Notes under the pieces: generated by a model
Told to the model about the DNA's origin: nothing
Databases searched by the model: none
Seen by the model: the letters and a program-made list of their open reading frames with translations, nothing else
Shown here: positions 8,414 to 17,361 of the stretch, piece by piece
How the letters are laid out: every line of letters begins with the position of its first letter
How positions within the stretch are numbered: position 1 is the first letter of the stretch
Program-made: the position numbers and the translations under genes
DNA from: SAR86 cluster bacterium
Lineage (GTDB): Bacteria > Pseudomonadota > Gammaproteobacteria > SAR86 > D2472
Direction of reading: 5' to 3'
Assembly: GCA_029248485.1 (NCBI GenBank)
Contig: JAQWJG010000066.1
Coordinates: 1-40,780 of the forward strand
Length of the DNA stretch: 40,780 bases

Positions 8414-9948
8414 GTCTAATTACTCCAAAAACTGCTCTTATTAGCCTGTCAAATAAATCTCATTTAGATGAATTGATAACGTTTCTGCTTGACCAAGAGG
8501 TCAAAATAATTTCCACTGGCGGAACTTACAATGCCATAAAAAAAATTACAGATAAGGTCATAGAGGTGTCTGAATTTACCGGATTTGAAGAAATGATGAA
8601 TGGTCGAGTTAAAACTTTACATCCTAAAATTCACGCTGGGATTTTAGCCAGAAGAGATTTAGATTTAGAGGTTTTAACTGACCGCGGGTATGAGGTTATT
8701 GATATGGTGGTTGTTAACCTATACCCATTTCAAGAAACAATCGCGTCAGGGTGTTCGTTTGAAGAGGCTATAGAAAAAATTGATATTGGCGGGCCTACTA
8801 TGATTAGATCAGCGGCTAAAAACTTCAAGGATGTTGCTGTAGTGTCTGATCCTGCTGACTATAAAAATTTAATTGAGGAATGGAAAAATCAAGGCGGAAT
8901 CAGTTACGAATTTAGAAAGGAGCTTTCAAAAAAAGTCTTTCAGCTTATGGCTGAATACAATTCTGCTATTGCAAATTATTTAAAAGATATCTCTTCGAAT
9001 GCACATCAATATAATTTCAGCAAAAGTGAATCATTAAGATATGGAGAAAATCCTCACCAAACTGCAGATTTGTTAACTTTTTCTAATTTGGAACATAAAA
9101 ATATTGCCAATGCAGATGTTCTTCAAGGCAAAGAGCTTTCATACAACAATATTGTTGATGCTGATGCTGCCTGGGAATGTGTCAGAGCATTCGATGAGCC
9201 AGCGTGTGTGATTGTAAAACATGCAAATCCCTGTGGAGTTGCAGAAGCAAGCTCTGTCTTTGATGCATATGATCTAGCATTTAAGACTGACCCAACCTCT
9301 GCCTTTGGTGGCATTATAGCTTTCAATAGAGAGCTGGATAAAAAAACCGCTGAAGAAATAAATACTCGTCAATTTGTTGAAGTTGTTCTGGCTACAGGTT
9401 TTGAAGAAGCTGCGTTGGCGGAACTAGCTAAAAAGAAAAATGTTCGGGTTTTGTGTGTTGACTTGGAGCAAGACAATCCTTACCCAGGGGTAATTAAAAA
9501 AGTATCTGGTGGGATATTAATCCAAAGTGATGATAATTATATTGTCCCCCAAGGAGATCTTAAATGTGTTACAAAAAGACAGCCGACCGATCAAGAAATC
9601 AACGATCTGATGTTTGCATGGAAGGTTGCCAAATTTGTTAAATCCAACGCTATTGTTTATGTCAAAAATAAACAGACCATCGGTATTGGTGCCGGTCAAA
9701 TGAGCAGAGTCATAAGTGCTGAAATTGCAAATCTTAAAGCGCATGAAGAAGGTTTAGAAGTCAAAGGTGCGGCAATGGCCTCAGATGCTTTTTTTCCATT
9801 TAGGGATGGGATAGATAAAGCTGCTTCAAGTGGTATTGCAGCAATTATTCAGCCTGGTGGTTCGATAAGAGATGAAGAAGTAATTGCAGCTGCCGATGAA
9901 AATAACATTGCAATGGTCTTTACTGCAACCCGTCATTTTAGACATTAA
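8410..9948 (+). CDS. purH: Bifunctional AICAR transformylase / IMP cyclohydrolase
   Basis: Last two steps of de novo IMP synthesis: formylation of AICAR using 10-formyl-THF, then ring closure. 512 residues, normal length. The N-terminal MGS-like cyclohydrolase domain shows ISTGGTYNAI and GRVKTLHPKIHAGILARR. The transformylase domain shows SLRYGENPHQ, then VIVKHANPCGVA with the catalytic His, TDPTSAFGGIIAFN, and the C-terminal AAIIQPGGSIRD...TATRHFRH. It starts inside the fis stop and is followed by purD after 2 bases. Confidence 0.99.
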   Translation: MSLITPKTALISLSNKSHLDELITFLLDQEVKIISTGGTYNAIKKITDKVIEVSEFTGFEEMMNGRVKTLHPKIHAGILARRDLDLEVLTDRGYEVIDMVVVNLYPFQETIASGCSFEEAIEKIDIGGPTMIRSAAKNFKDVAVVSDPADYKNLIEEWKNQGGISYEFRKELSKKVFQLMAEYNSAIANYLKDISSNAHQYNFSKSESLRYGENPHQTADLLTFSNLEHKNIANADVLQGKELSYNNIVDADAAWECVRAFDEPACVIVKHANPCGVAEASSVFDAYDLAFKTDPTSAFGGIIAFNRELDKKTAEEINTRQFVEVVLATGFEEAALAELAKKKNVRVLCVDLEQDNPYPGVIKKVSGGILIQSDDNYIVPQGDLKCVTKRQPTDQEINDLMFAWKVAKFVKSNAIVYVKNKQTIGIGAGQMSRVISAEIANLKAHEEGLEVKGAAMASDAFFPFRDGIDKAASSGIAAIIQPGGSIRDEEVIAAADENNIAMVFTATRHFRH

Positions 9949-9950
9949 AA

Positions 9951-11219
9951 ATGTACATTTTGGTCATTGGATCAGGAGGCAGAGAGCATGCTTTAGCTTG
10001 GAAGTCTGCTCAGGATGAATCAGTCTCTGAAGTTTTTGTTTGCCCAGGAAACGCAGGTACTGCATTAGAAAATAAAGTATTTAATGTCTCTATTGATATT
10101 AATGACTTTGCAGCAGTCAAAGATTTTTGTATTCAAAAAAATATTGAACTTGTAATTGTTGGACCAGAGCAACCTCTCGTTGATGGTCTAGTAGATTATT
10201 TGCAAAGCAATGGCATCAGAACTTTTGGTCCCTCTAGTGCTGCTGCTCAGTTAGAGGGCTCCAAAACATTCTCAAAAGACTTTTTTGTTAAATATGGTAT
10301 TCCTACAGCAACCTACGCAGCCTTCGATAATTTTGATAGCGCAAAAGAGCACTTAAAAAAGATTTCATATCCAACAGTTGTCAAGGCAGATGGTTTAGCA
10401 GCAGGTAAAGGAGTGATTATTTGCCAAGCTGAAAATGAAGCTTTGGAAGCCTTGGTCAGTATTTTCAAAGACCAAGCATTTGGAGATGCTGGGACAAGAG
10501 TGGTTATTGAAGATTTTTTAATTGGCGAAGAGGCAAGTTTTATCGCGGTGGTGAGTAAAAATAAAATTATCCCTCTTGCAACCAGCCAAGATCATAAGGC
10601 CGTGGGTGATGGTGATGTGGGCTTAAATACTGGCGGAATGGGTGCATATTCACCCGCACCAATAGTTGATGAAAAGATGCATCAAAAAATTATTGATGAA
10701 GTGATGAAACCTACCATGCAAGGTTTAATTACTGAAGGTTCACCCTATCTTGGATTTTTGTATGCTGGACTCATGATAAATAACGGAGAATTAAAAGTCC
10801 TTGAATTTAATTGCAGATTTGGAGATCCGGAAACTCAACCTATTTTGCTCAGACTAAAATCAAGCTTGGTTCAGCTCTGTCTTGCTGCCGTTGAAGACCA
10901 GTTAGATTCTTATCAAATTGAATGGTCTAAACAACATGCTTGTGGTGTTGTCATTGCGAGTCAGGGTTACCCCGAAGACTACTTAAAAAATAATGAAGTT
11001 TCATTTAAATCTCCAAGTATGGATGGAATAAAACTATTTCATGCGGGAACAAAACTTTACAATGAAAAAGTTTTAACTTCAGGAGGTAGAGTTTTTTGCG
11101 CTACTGCTTTAGGTAAAGATCTTCAAGAAGCGCAATCAAAAGCCTATGATCTGGTAGAATCTGTATCCTTTGATGGAGCTTTCTATCGAAAGGATATTGG
11201 AAACAAAGGAATAAAATGA
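9951..11219 (+). CDS. purD: Phosphoribosylamine-glycine ligase (GAR synthetase)
   Basis: ATP-dependent condensation of phosphoribosylamine and glycine, the second step of purine synthesis. 422 residues, typical. N-terminal VIGSGGREHALAWK, then IVGPEQPLVDGLVDYL, the ATP-grasp segment PTVVKADGLAAGKGV, the DHKAVGDGDVGLNTGGMGAYSPAP motif region, and NCRFGDPETQPIL with metal ligands are all present. It overlaps coq7 by an ATGA junction. Confidence 0.99.
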   Translation: MYILVIGSGGREHALAWKSAQDESVSEVFVCPGNAGTALENKVFNVSIDINDFAAVKDFCIQKNIELVIVGPEQPLVDGLVDYLQSNGIRTFGPSSAAAQLEGSKTFSKDFFVKYGIPTATYAAFDNFDSAKEHLKKISYPTVVKADGLAAGKGVIICQAENEALEALVSIFKDQAFGDAGTRVVIEDFLIGEEASFIAVVSKNKIIPLATSQDHKAVGDGDVGLNTGGMGAYSPAPIVDEKMHQKIIDEVMKPTMQGLITEGSPYLGFLYAGLMINNGELKVLEFNCRFGDPETQPILLRLKSSLVQLCLAAVEDQLDSYQIEWSKQHACGVVIASQGYPEDYLKNNEVSFKSPSMDGIKLFHAGTKLYNEKVLTSGGRVFCATALGKDLQEAQSKAYDLVESVSFDGAFYRKDIGNKGIK

Positions 11220-11842
11220 GTTTATTGGATAATTTTGTAAATGAATGTGACATTGCATTAAAAACATTATCATTTAAAAAAAGTGGGACTGGCAGATCAT
11301 ACCCAAGCAATCAAACCACCTCAAAACTTTCTAAAAAAGAAAAAAATTTATCAGCTCAACTCATGCGAATAAACTTAGCTGGCGAAGTAGCAGCACAAGC
11401 TCTTTATAGAGGGCAAGCAATGGTTTGTAAAGATGCTGAAGTAAAAGCTCATCTGGTTCAAGCTGGAGAAGAGGAAACTGATCATTTAATTTGGTGCAAA
11501 AAACGTTTGGAGGATTTAAATGGCAAACCCTCTCTTCTTAATCCAGTTTGGTATGCCGGTTCCTTTGCTATTGGCGCAATATTTGGAAGTCTCGGAGAGA
11601 AAACTAGCTTGGGTTTTGTTGAAGAAACTGAAAAACAAGTTGTTAAACACCTTGAGAGACACTTAGATAAAGTTTCTAAAAATGATGTTGAGACAATTGA
11701 AATTTTAAAGACCATGAGAGCTGATGAGGATGAGCATGCTCAAGAAGCCTCAGAAAATGGTGGAGAGTCACTATCTGAACCCACAAAAAAAATTATGAGC
11801 CTTACCGCTAAAGTAATGACATCCTCAAGTGCTTATATTTAG
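11216..11842 (+). CDS. coq7: Demethoxyubiquinone hydroxylase (2-polyprenyl-3-methyl-6-methoxy-1,4-benzoquinone monooxygenase)
   Basis: Di-iron, ferritin-like monooxygenase for the penultimate step of ubiquinone synthesis; membrane-associated. 208 residues. Iron ligands are visible in the expected order: E57 (LAGEVAAQALYRGQ), E87 and H90 (GEEETDH), a Glu in FVEETEKQV, and DEDEH at 170-174. A hydrophobic helix (WYAGSFAIGAIFGSLG) fits membrane contact. It starts within the purD stop (ATGA). Its stop overlaps the stop of the convergent trpC by two bases, so no terminator fits between them. Its presence indicates an aerobic ubiquinone user. Confidence 0.96.
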   Translation: MSLLDNFVNECDIALKTLSFKKSGTGRSYPSNQTTSKLSKKEKNLSAQLMRINLAGEVAAQALYRGQAMVCKDAEVKAHLVQAGEEETDHLIWCKKRLEDLNGKPSLLNPVWYAGSFAIGAIFGSLGEKTSLGFVEETEKQVVKHLERHLDKVSKNDVETIEILKTMRADEDEHAQEASENGGESLSEPTKKIMSLTAKVMTSSSAYI

Positions 11843-12585
11843 AAAGAGCCCCTCATCAAACTCTCTCCAATAAGAAATACCTTAATTTTATTCATTTTTA
11901 AATAATTCATATCTTCTCTCGATTTAATTCCAGATTCTGCAATAAATATATTGTTTTGTCTGAATGAATTTCTAAGACGAACCGAATTATTCAAATCTAC
12001 TTCAAATGTTTCTAAATTTCTGTTGTTTACACCAATCAATGCATCTTCAAACCGGTCAACCCTCTTCAGCTCATTCTCATCATGCACTTCAATCAAATAA
12101 TCAAGCTCTAACTTTTTAGCAATGGTGATAAAATCTTCTATTTGCTGATCAGTAAGAATGGAAGCGATTAATAAAATACAATCCGCACCAATGAGTTTAG
12201 ATTCGTAAATTTGGTATTCATCAATCATAAAATCTTTTCTAAGAATAGGTAATGAAGTTATTTTCTTAACGTCTTTTAAATATTCAATGCTACCCATAAA
12301 GAAGTTTTCTTCAGTCAAAATTGATAAAGCCGATGCACCGAAGCTCTCATACTCCATTGCTATCTTTATAGGATCAAAATCTTCTTTGATGATTCCGGCA
12401 CTTGGCGAGGCTTTCTTGATTTCCGCAATAATGGCTTCATCTTTGCTTGAGATATTATCCTTAAATTTACCCCTAGGAAGCTTGAGATTCTCTAAAGAAC
12501 TTTTAATTTTCTCTAATGGAAATTCAGCCTTCTTGTGAACAAGGTTGGTTTTAGTATTAGCAACGATTTTTTGCAGAATACTCAT
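11839..12585 (-). CDS. trpC: Indole-3-glycerol phosphate synthase
   Basis: Converts CdRP to indole-3-glycerol phosphate in tryptophan synthesis; TIM barrel, 248 residues, monofunctional (no TrpF fusion). Motifs: IIAEIKKASPSAG (catalytic Glu and Lys), LSILTEENFFMGS, PILRKDFMIDEYQIYES (catalytic Lys), LIEVHDENEL, IGVNNRNLETF, IAESGIKSREDM and FLIGESLMR for phosphate binding. It begins in the trpD stop (TAATG) and is the last gene of the trp run. trpF, trpB and trpA are not in the window. Confidence 0.98.
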   Translation of the reverse strand: MSILQKIVANTKTNLVHKKAEFPLEKIKSSLENLKLPRGKFKDNISSKDEAIIAEIKKASPSAGIIKEDFDPIKIAMEYESFGASALSILTEENFFMGSIEYLKDVKKITSLPILRKDFMIDEYQIYESKLIGADCILLIASILTDQQIEDFITIAKKLELDYLIEVHDENELKRVDRFEDALIGVNNRNLETFEVDLNNSVRLRNSFRQNNIFIAESGIKSREDMNYLKMNKIKVFLIGESLMRGSF

Positions 12586-13595
12586 TAGCTATTTGATACT
12601 CGAACGTAGGAAGCTAATTTATCTGCAGCCATGCCATTATTCATTAACTCAAATGCAAGCTCTACTCCATCTGCAATTGAGTTGACTCTTTTTGCAAGAT
12701 ACAAAGCTGCGCCAGCATTAAGGGCAATCATATCTTGCACAGCTGATTTCTCACCAGCAAAAGCTTCTCTAATTAATTGCAAACTATCATCGGGTGATTG
12801 AGCTGAAATTTCAGAGAGTGTCGACAAAGATAGACCGAAATCTTTCGGAGAAATTTCATACTCAGAGATAGAGTTATCTTTTAGTTCTGCAATGTAAGTT
12901 GAGTTTGTGATAGTTATTTCATCCAGCCCATCAAATCCATGCACTATCAGCACATGATCCATAGATAGATTCTTGGCAACTGATGCAAACGTTTTAACCA
13001 AGTCTTTCTGATAGACGCCTAAAATCTGCCTTCTTGCATCACAAGGGTTGGTATGAGGACCGAGCAAATTAAACAAGGTTTTTTTACCTATTTTCTGCCT
13101 TGCTGGCATCACATATTTCATAGATTGATGATGCAAAGGTGCAAACAAGAAAACAAAACCAACTCTCTTAAAAATTGTTTCAAGCTTTTCTCTGTCATGG
13201 GCTATGTCGGCACCAGCTGCTAATAAAAGATCTGCACTGCCAGACCTACTAGATACTGCCTTATTACCATGCTTGGTTACAGCGGCGCCTCCAGCAGCGG
13301 CCACAAAGGATGAGGCAGTTGAGCAATTAAAAGTATGCAAGCCCGAGCCACCTGTACCACAAGTATCTATATGATTTCCATCTCCAAATGAGTAAGTGAG
13401 AGATTTCTCTTTCATAACTCTAGCTGCAGCTGTGATTTCAGTTTCCTTGATGCCTTTTGCATTTAAGGCCAATAAAAATGCTTCGATAGAAAGATCGTCA
13501 ACATCTCCAGTCATAATTGATTCAATTGCGGACTGCATAGAATGAAAATCAAGATCCTCTTTCTTTTCGAGCTGATTAATAAAATCTTGGATCAT
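12585..13595 (-). CDS. trpD: Anthranilate phosphoribosyltransferase
   Basis: Transfers phosphoribose from PRPP to anthranilate. 336 residues, usual length. Conserved HGNKAVSSRSGSADLL, KTLFNLLGPHTNP and HGFDGLDEIT motifs are present. The glycine-rich PRPP loop reads CGTGGSGLHTFNCST: position 84 is Ser where most TrpD proteins have Asp (GTGGDG). The rest of the loop is intact, so activity is still likely. Overlaps trpG (ATGA) and trpC (TAATG), implying tight translational coupling. Confidence 0.97.
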   Translation of the reverse strand: MIQDFINQLEKKEDLDFHSMQSAIESIMTGDVDDLSIEAFLLALNAKGIKETEITAAARVMKEKSLTYSFGDGNHIDTCGTGGSGLHTFNCSTASSFVAAAGGAAVTKHGNKAVSSRSGSADLLLAAGADIAHDREKLETIFKRVGFVFLFAPLHHQSMKYVMPARQKIGKKTLFNLLGPHTNPCDARRQILGVYQKDLVKTFASVAKNLSMDHVLIVHGFDGLDEITITNSTYIAELKDNSISEYEISPKDFGLSLSTLSEISAQSPDDSLQLIREAFAGEKSAVQDMIALNAGAALYLAKRVNSIADGVELAFELMNNGMAADKLASYVRVSNS

Positions 13596-14155
13596 ATATT
13601 TAAAAAATTATTTATTAATTGCATTCCATGGTGAGTATCAATTGATTCAGGGTGAAATTGAACACCATATATAGGTCTAGAGACATGCTCTACGCCCATA
13701 ATGATTGAAGGGTCATCAACAATTGTAGAAATTACCTTTAAATCTTTGGGCAAACTTAGACTATCAATAATTAGGCTGTGATATCTCACTACTGAATATG
13801 GATCAGGGATATCTTTAAATAATATCGAGTTGAAGTGATTAATATTAGATTTTTTACCATGAAAAACTTCAGGAGCCTTAATGATCTTAGCTCCAAATGC
13901 TGCACCGATTGACTGATGACCCAAGCAAACACCTAATAATGGTACTTGAGCTTCTTTAACAATCTCCACAGAAATCCCAGCCTCGCTTGGAGTACAGGGT
14001 CCGGGGGAAATAACAATTTTTTCAGGTTTAAGAGAATGAATTTCAGAAACTGTTAATGCATCATTTCTTTTGACCAAGACTTCTTGGTCGCACTCTCCAA
14101 TATAATGAACCAAGTTGTAGGTAAAAGAATCGTAATTATCAATTACTAAAATCAT
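13592..14155 (-). CDS. trpG: Anthranilate synthase component II (glutamine amidotransferase)
   Basis: Class I glutaminase subunit that supplies ammonia to TrpE. 187 residues. The ATG at 14155 is chosen because MILVIDNYDSFTYNLVHY is the normal family N terminus and forms an ATGA overlap with trpE; the upstream extension lies in trpE. The triad is visible: C77 in GVCLGHQS, then H168 and E170 in GVQFHPES. The oxyanion-loop segment ISPGPCTPSEAG is intact. No fusion to TrpE or TrpD. Confidence 0.98.
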   Translation of the reverse strand: MILVIDNYDSFTYNLVHYIGECDQEVLVKRNDALTVSEIHSLKPEKIVISPGPCTPSEAGISVEIVKEAQVPLLGVCLGHQSIGAAFGAKIIKAPEVFHGKKSNINHFNSILFKDIPDPYSVVRYHSLIIDSLSLPKDLKVISTIVDDPSIIMGVEHVSRPIYGVQFHPESIDTHHGMQLINNFLNI

Positions 14156-15618
14156 GAGATCATCTCCATGGCATCCATGAATACCTTGGATTTTTGTCTG
14201 CACTCTAACCATTCATTTTCTGGGATAGAATCAGCAACTATTCCCGCTCCAGCTCCTACATGAATTGTTTGATCTTTAATTACAGCTGTTCTAATTGCTA
14301 TAGCTGTATCCATGTTTCCATTCCATCCTATGTATCCTATTGCTCCACCATAAATACCTCTTGAGCTTGGCTCTAACTCATTAATTATTTCCATCGCTCT
14401 GATTTTAGGAGCGCCAGATAATGTTCCTGCAGGCAATGCTGCTTTTAAAACATCAAAATAATTTAGCCCTGATGCTAATCTGCCAACCACATTCGATACT
14501 ATATGCATGACATGAGAATACTTCTCGATAATCATTTTAGCTGTAACCTTCACTGACCCAATTTCAGAAACGCGCCCAACATCGTTTCTACCAAGATCAA
14601 TAAGCATAAGATGCTCGGCTATTTCTTTTGGATCATTAAGTAATTCTGCTTGATTAGATTGGTCTTCTGCTGAATTTTTTCCTCTTTTTCTTGTTCCAGC
14701 CATTGGTCTGAGGGTAACTTCTTGATTTTCTAGTCTAACTAAGATTTCAGGAGATGCCCCTACAATCTGACATTCATCTAAATTTAGATAATACATATAT
14801 GGGGAAGGATTCAATTTTCTTATTGCTTTATATAAATCAAAGGGATCACGATCAAAATTTGCTGAAAAATCTTGAGCCAAAACAACCTGCATCACATCCC
14901 CTTCTGCGATGTAATTTTTAATCCTGCTCACAGCATCAAGATATTCTGCCTTTAAGAAATTTGATTTAAATTCAAATGTGTTTTTTATGTCTTTAAAGTT
15001 GTCAGATTCTGAGGAAATTGGTTTAGATATAAGACTTTCAATCTCATCTAATTGTGAGCAGGCAAATTCATGCGTCATATTTTGAAGACAAGCATTAAAA
15101 ATAATTTGTGTTGAATTGTTTAAATTATCAAAGACTATGAGCTTTTCAGCCTTGACTAACATAATATCAGGCATATGCTCAGCAAACTTTGATCCCTTAC
15201 CAGGCAGCATGGCTATTTTAGCTTCTGCATATTGAGAGCTTTCATAGGCAAAAAAACCAACATAGCCCCCATGAAATCTTGGCAAATCTTCTAAGTTTGG
15301 TGATCGATGCTGAGAAGTTATTTCTTCAATTGCTTGCAAAGGATTTCCAGCAATAAATTTGTTGGTAGCCCCGTCAATTGATGTTTCAATGGTATTGCCT
15401 GAAACTTTAATGGTATCAATGCAACCAAACCCAATAATTGAGTATTGCGCCCATCTCTCACCTCCCTCCACTGATTCAAATAAAAAATTATTTTTTTGGT
15501 CTGCTATTTTTGAATACAAAGATAGTGGTGTATCTCCAGGAGCTGAAACTTTTCTGCTAATAGGCAGAACTGTAAAATTATCCTTTTTAAAGTTGTTATA
15601 TTCTTCTTTTGCAATCAT
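14152..15618 (-). CDS. trpE: Anthranilate synthase component I
   Basis: Converts chorismate to anthranilate with TrpG. 488 residues. The N-terminal tryptophan-binding segment reads FLFESVEGGERWAQYSIIG; the usual LLES feedback site is LFES here with the Ser kept, so inhibition by Trp is expected. The catalytic part shows GDVMQVVLAQDF, PSPYMYYLN, RPMAGTRKRG, LMLIDLGRNDVGRVS and LPAGTLSGAPKIRAMEIINE. Only 11 bases separate it from the upstream DUF192 gene, leaving no room for a leader-peptide attenuator. Confidence 0.98.
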   Translation of the reverse strand: MIAKEEYNNFKKDNFTVLPISRKVSAPGDTPLSLYSKIADQKNNFLFESVEGGERWAQYSIIGFGCIDTIKVSGNTIETSIDGATNKFIAGNPLQAIEEITSQHRSPNLEDLPRFHGGYVGFFAYESSQYAEAKIAMLPGKGSKFAEHMPDIMLVKAEKLIVFDNLNNSTQIIFNACLQNMTHEFACSQLDEIESLISKPISSESDNFKDIKNTFEFKSNFLKAEYLDAVSRIKNYIAEGDVMQVVLAQDFSANFDRDPFDLYKAIRKLNPSPYMYYLNLDECQIVGASPEILVRLENQEVTLRPMAGTRKRGKNSAEDQSNQAELLNDPKEIAEHLMLIDLGRNDVGRVSEIGSVKVTAKMIIEKYSHVMHIVSNVVGRLASGLNYFDVLKAALPAGTLSGAPKIRAMEIINELEPSSRGIYGGAIGYIGWNGNMDTAIAIRTAVIKDQTIHVGAGAGIVADSIPENEWLECRQKSKVFMDAMEMIS

Positions 15619-15629
15619 TAGATTTATTT

Positions 15630-16058
15630 TTAAAGATTGATTTTGTCGCCCTCAGCAATTTGATTTTTAGAAAACCACCCTTGATTAACTTCAACCGCCA
15701 TCCTGGCCTTTTGGGAAGAGCAAACAGACTCCTCTGAAAAGGGGACCATATCATAAATCTCTAGTATTCTTCCATCGGTTGAGAGATAGGCAACACTCAA
15801 GGGAATTGAAGTATTTTTCATCCACATGCATTGTTTTTTACTGGATGGCCAAATAAAAATCATTCCATGGTTTTTTTTAAGAGATGATTGGAACATCAAA
15901 CCTTTGCTTCGAGATTCATTTGTATTTGCAATACTTAGTGAAAGCTTTGCTGATTTTCCCTCAAAAGTCGCCTCTAAGTTCCCATAAGATTGGGTAGAAA
16001 GAATAATTAAACTTAAGCTAAGAAATTTTTTGACGGAAACTCTGAATAGTTTCTTCAT
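15630..16058 (-). CDS. DUF192 family exported protein
   Basis: Small secreted or periplasmic protein of unknown function, 143 residues. The start at 16058 gives an N-terminal signal peptide ([20 protein letters not shown], then STQSYG as probable cleavage area). The longer frame back to 16187 lacks one and lies wholly within rpe. Family motifs: [36 protein letters not shown] and [13 protein letters not shown]. It overlaps the 3' end of rpe by 41 bases, so the signal peptide is encoded inside rpe. Between rpe and trpE many relatives carry gph; here this gene takes that place. Confidence 0.85.
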   Translation of the reverse strand: MKKLFRVSVKKFLSLSLIILSTQSYGNLEATFEGKSAKLSLSIANTNESRSKGLMFQSSLKKNHGMIFIWPSSKKQCMWMKNTSIPLSVAYLSTDGRILEIYDMVPFSEESVCSSQKARMAVEVNQGWFSKNQIAEGDKINL

Positions 16059-16683
16059 AATCTGATGACCCAAAAATTGCTGATCCTGCGACAAATACAT
16101 TGGCCCCAGCCTCAGAGACACTGGCAATAGTATCAAGATTGATGCCGCCATCAACTTCAAGGTGGATATCTTTATCTTGCTGATCAATCATTGCTTTTAC
16201 ATCTTGTATTTTTTTTAAAGTGCTCGGAATAAATTTCTGCCCGCCAAATCCTGGATTCACACTCATCAATAAAACTAAATCGATGTCTTGAATAATATTA
16301 TCTAGAACAGATGCTGATGTTGCTGGGTTTAATGCAATGCCCACTTTACAGCCAAGATTTTTAATTAAATCTATAGTTCTTGCAACATGTTTAGTAGCCT
16401 CTGGGTGAAAACTAATTAAATCTGCACCTGCCTCAGCAAAACTTTTGGCAATTTCATCAACCGGTTCAACCATTAAATGAACATCAATAAAATTTTTAAT
16501 GCCATCATCTCTTAGAGATTTACACACCATAGGACCAATGGTTAAATTTGGTACATAATGATTGTCCATAACATCAAAATGAATCCAATCGGCTCCAGCA
16601 TGCATAACAGAATTAACTTCTTCTCCCAAGCGTGCAAAGTTTGCGGAAAGGATGGATGGCGCAATGAGAGATTGATTGTTCAT
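16018..16683 (-). CDS. rpe: Ribulose-phosphate 3-epimerase
   Basis: Interconverts ribulose-5-phosphate and xylulose-5-phosphate in the pentose phosphate pathway. TIM barrel of 221 residues. Motifs: [36 protein letters not shown] (metal His and Asp), [39 protein letters not shown] (catalytic Asp) and [10 protein letters not shown]. It follows murU by 6 bases and precedes trpE with one intervening gene, the common rpe-trp linkage of this class. Confidence 0.98.
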   Translation of the reverse strand: MNNQSLIAPSILSANFARLGEEVNSVMHAGADWIHFDVMDNHYVPNLTIGPMVCKSLRDDGIKNFIDVHLMVEPVDEIAKSFAEAGADLISFHPEATKHVARTIDLIKNLGCKVGIALNPATSASVLDNIIQDIDLVLLMSVNPGFGGQKFIPSTLKKIQDVKAMIDQQDKDIHLEVDGGINLDTIASVSEAGANVFVAGSAIFGSSDYEETIQSFRQKIS

Positions 16684-16689
16684 AGTTAA

Positions 16690-17361
16690 TTAATTTTCTT
16701 CTTTTAGTGATGCCCTTGCAAGCTCTAACCTCTCAATAGTACCAATATCTATCCAGAGTGAGCGATCTTGATGAGCGGTAATTTCTTGCTCTTTGATAAG
16801 TGGCTTCATTATTGTATTCCAAAGATCAAATGGGAAATCTAGGTTTAAATACTCCTTTAAAATTTTTGGATTAATTAATGAGATGCCTGACCAAGTCAAA
16901 TCATTTACTCTCTCATTGACGACCACTGAACTACCAAGAAGAGAGAAGTCTCCGTCTTGATTATGATTTGGGTTGGAGATACCAATTAAATGTGCTGCCT
17001 CAGTAGAGCTGGGCAGTCTGGTTAGATCAATCTCAGAGAAAATATCTGCATTACATAATATAAATGGATCTTCTCCTAGTTGATCCATGGCATTCACCAA
17101 AGCGCCTCCTGTCCCATAAGGGAATGGCTCCTCAATAAAATTTATATCTTGATAATGAGAATGGTTTCTTAAGGATTGTTTTATTTGCTCGCCTAAATAT
17201 GAAATGTTAATTACAAACTCATTGACGCCAAGTTTTGAAAGTTTATTGATCTGATCTTCGATTAAAGAAGATGGCCCAACTTTTAATAGGGGCTTAGGAG
17301 TTTTTAAAGTTAAAGGCTGAAGTCTTTTCCCTTCTCCAGCAGCAAGAATCATCGCTTTCAT
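16690..17361 (-). CDS. murU: N-acetylmuramate alpha-1-phosphate uridylyltransferase
   Basis: Nucleotidyltransferase of the AmgK-MurU peptidoglycan recycling route: MurNAc-1-phosphate plus UTP gives UDP-MurNAc, bypassing de novo synthesis. 223 residues. MILAAGEGKRLQPLTLKTPK is the nucleotide-binding signature, FILCNADIF carries the metal-binding Asp, GTGGALVNAM contacts the base, and LWIDIGTIERLELA closes the fold. The ATGA overlap with amgK and the lptD-surA neighbourhood match the Pseudomonas arrangement, which supports MurU over a generic mannose-1-phosphate guanylyltransferase. Confidence 0.9.
   Translation of the reverse strand: MKAMILAAGEGKRLQPLTLKTPKPLLKVGPSSLIEDQINKLSKLGVNEFVINISYLGEQIKQSLRNHSHYQDINFIEEPFPYGTGGALVNAMDQLGEDPFILCNADIFSEIDLTRLPSSTEAAHLIGISNPNHNQDGDFSLLGSSVVVNERVNDLTWSGISLINPKILKEYLNLDFPFDLWNTIMKPLIKEQEITAHQDRSLWIDIGTIERLELARASLKEEN

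Noticed and set aside
14156..14212. N-terminal extension of trpG
   Set aside because: It lies within trpE; MILVIDNYDSF at 14155 is the normal family start and forms an ATGA junction.
15619..15629. Tryptophan leader peptide and attenuator before trpE
   Set aside because: Only 11 bases separate trpE from the upstream gene, and no Trp-codon run or hairpin pair is present.
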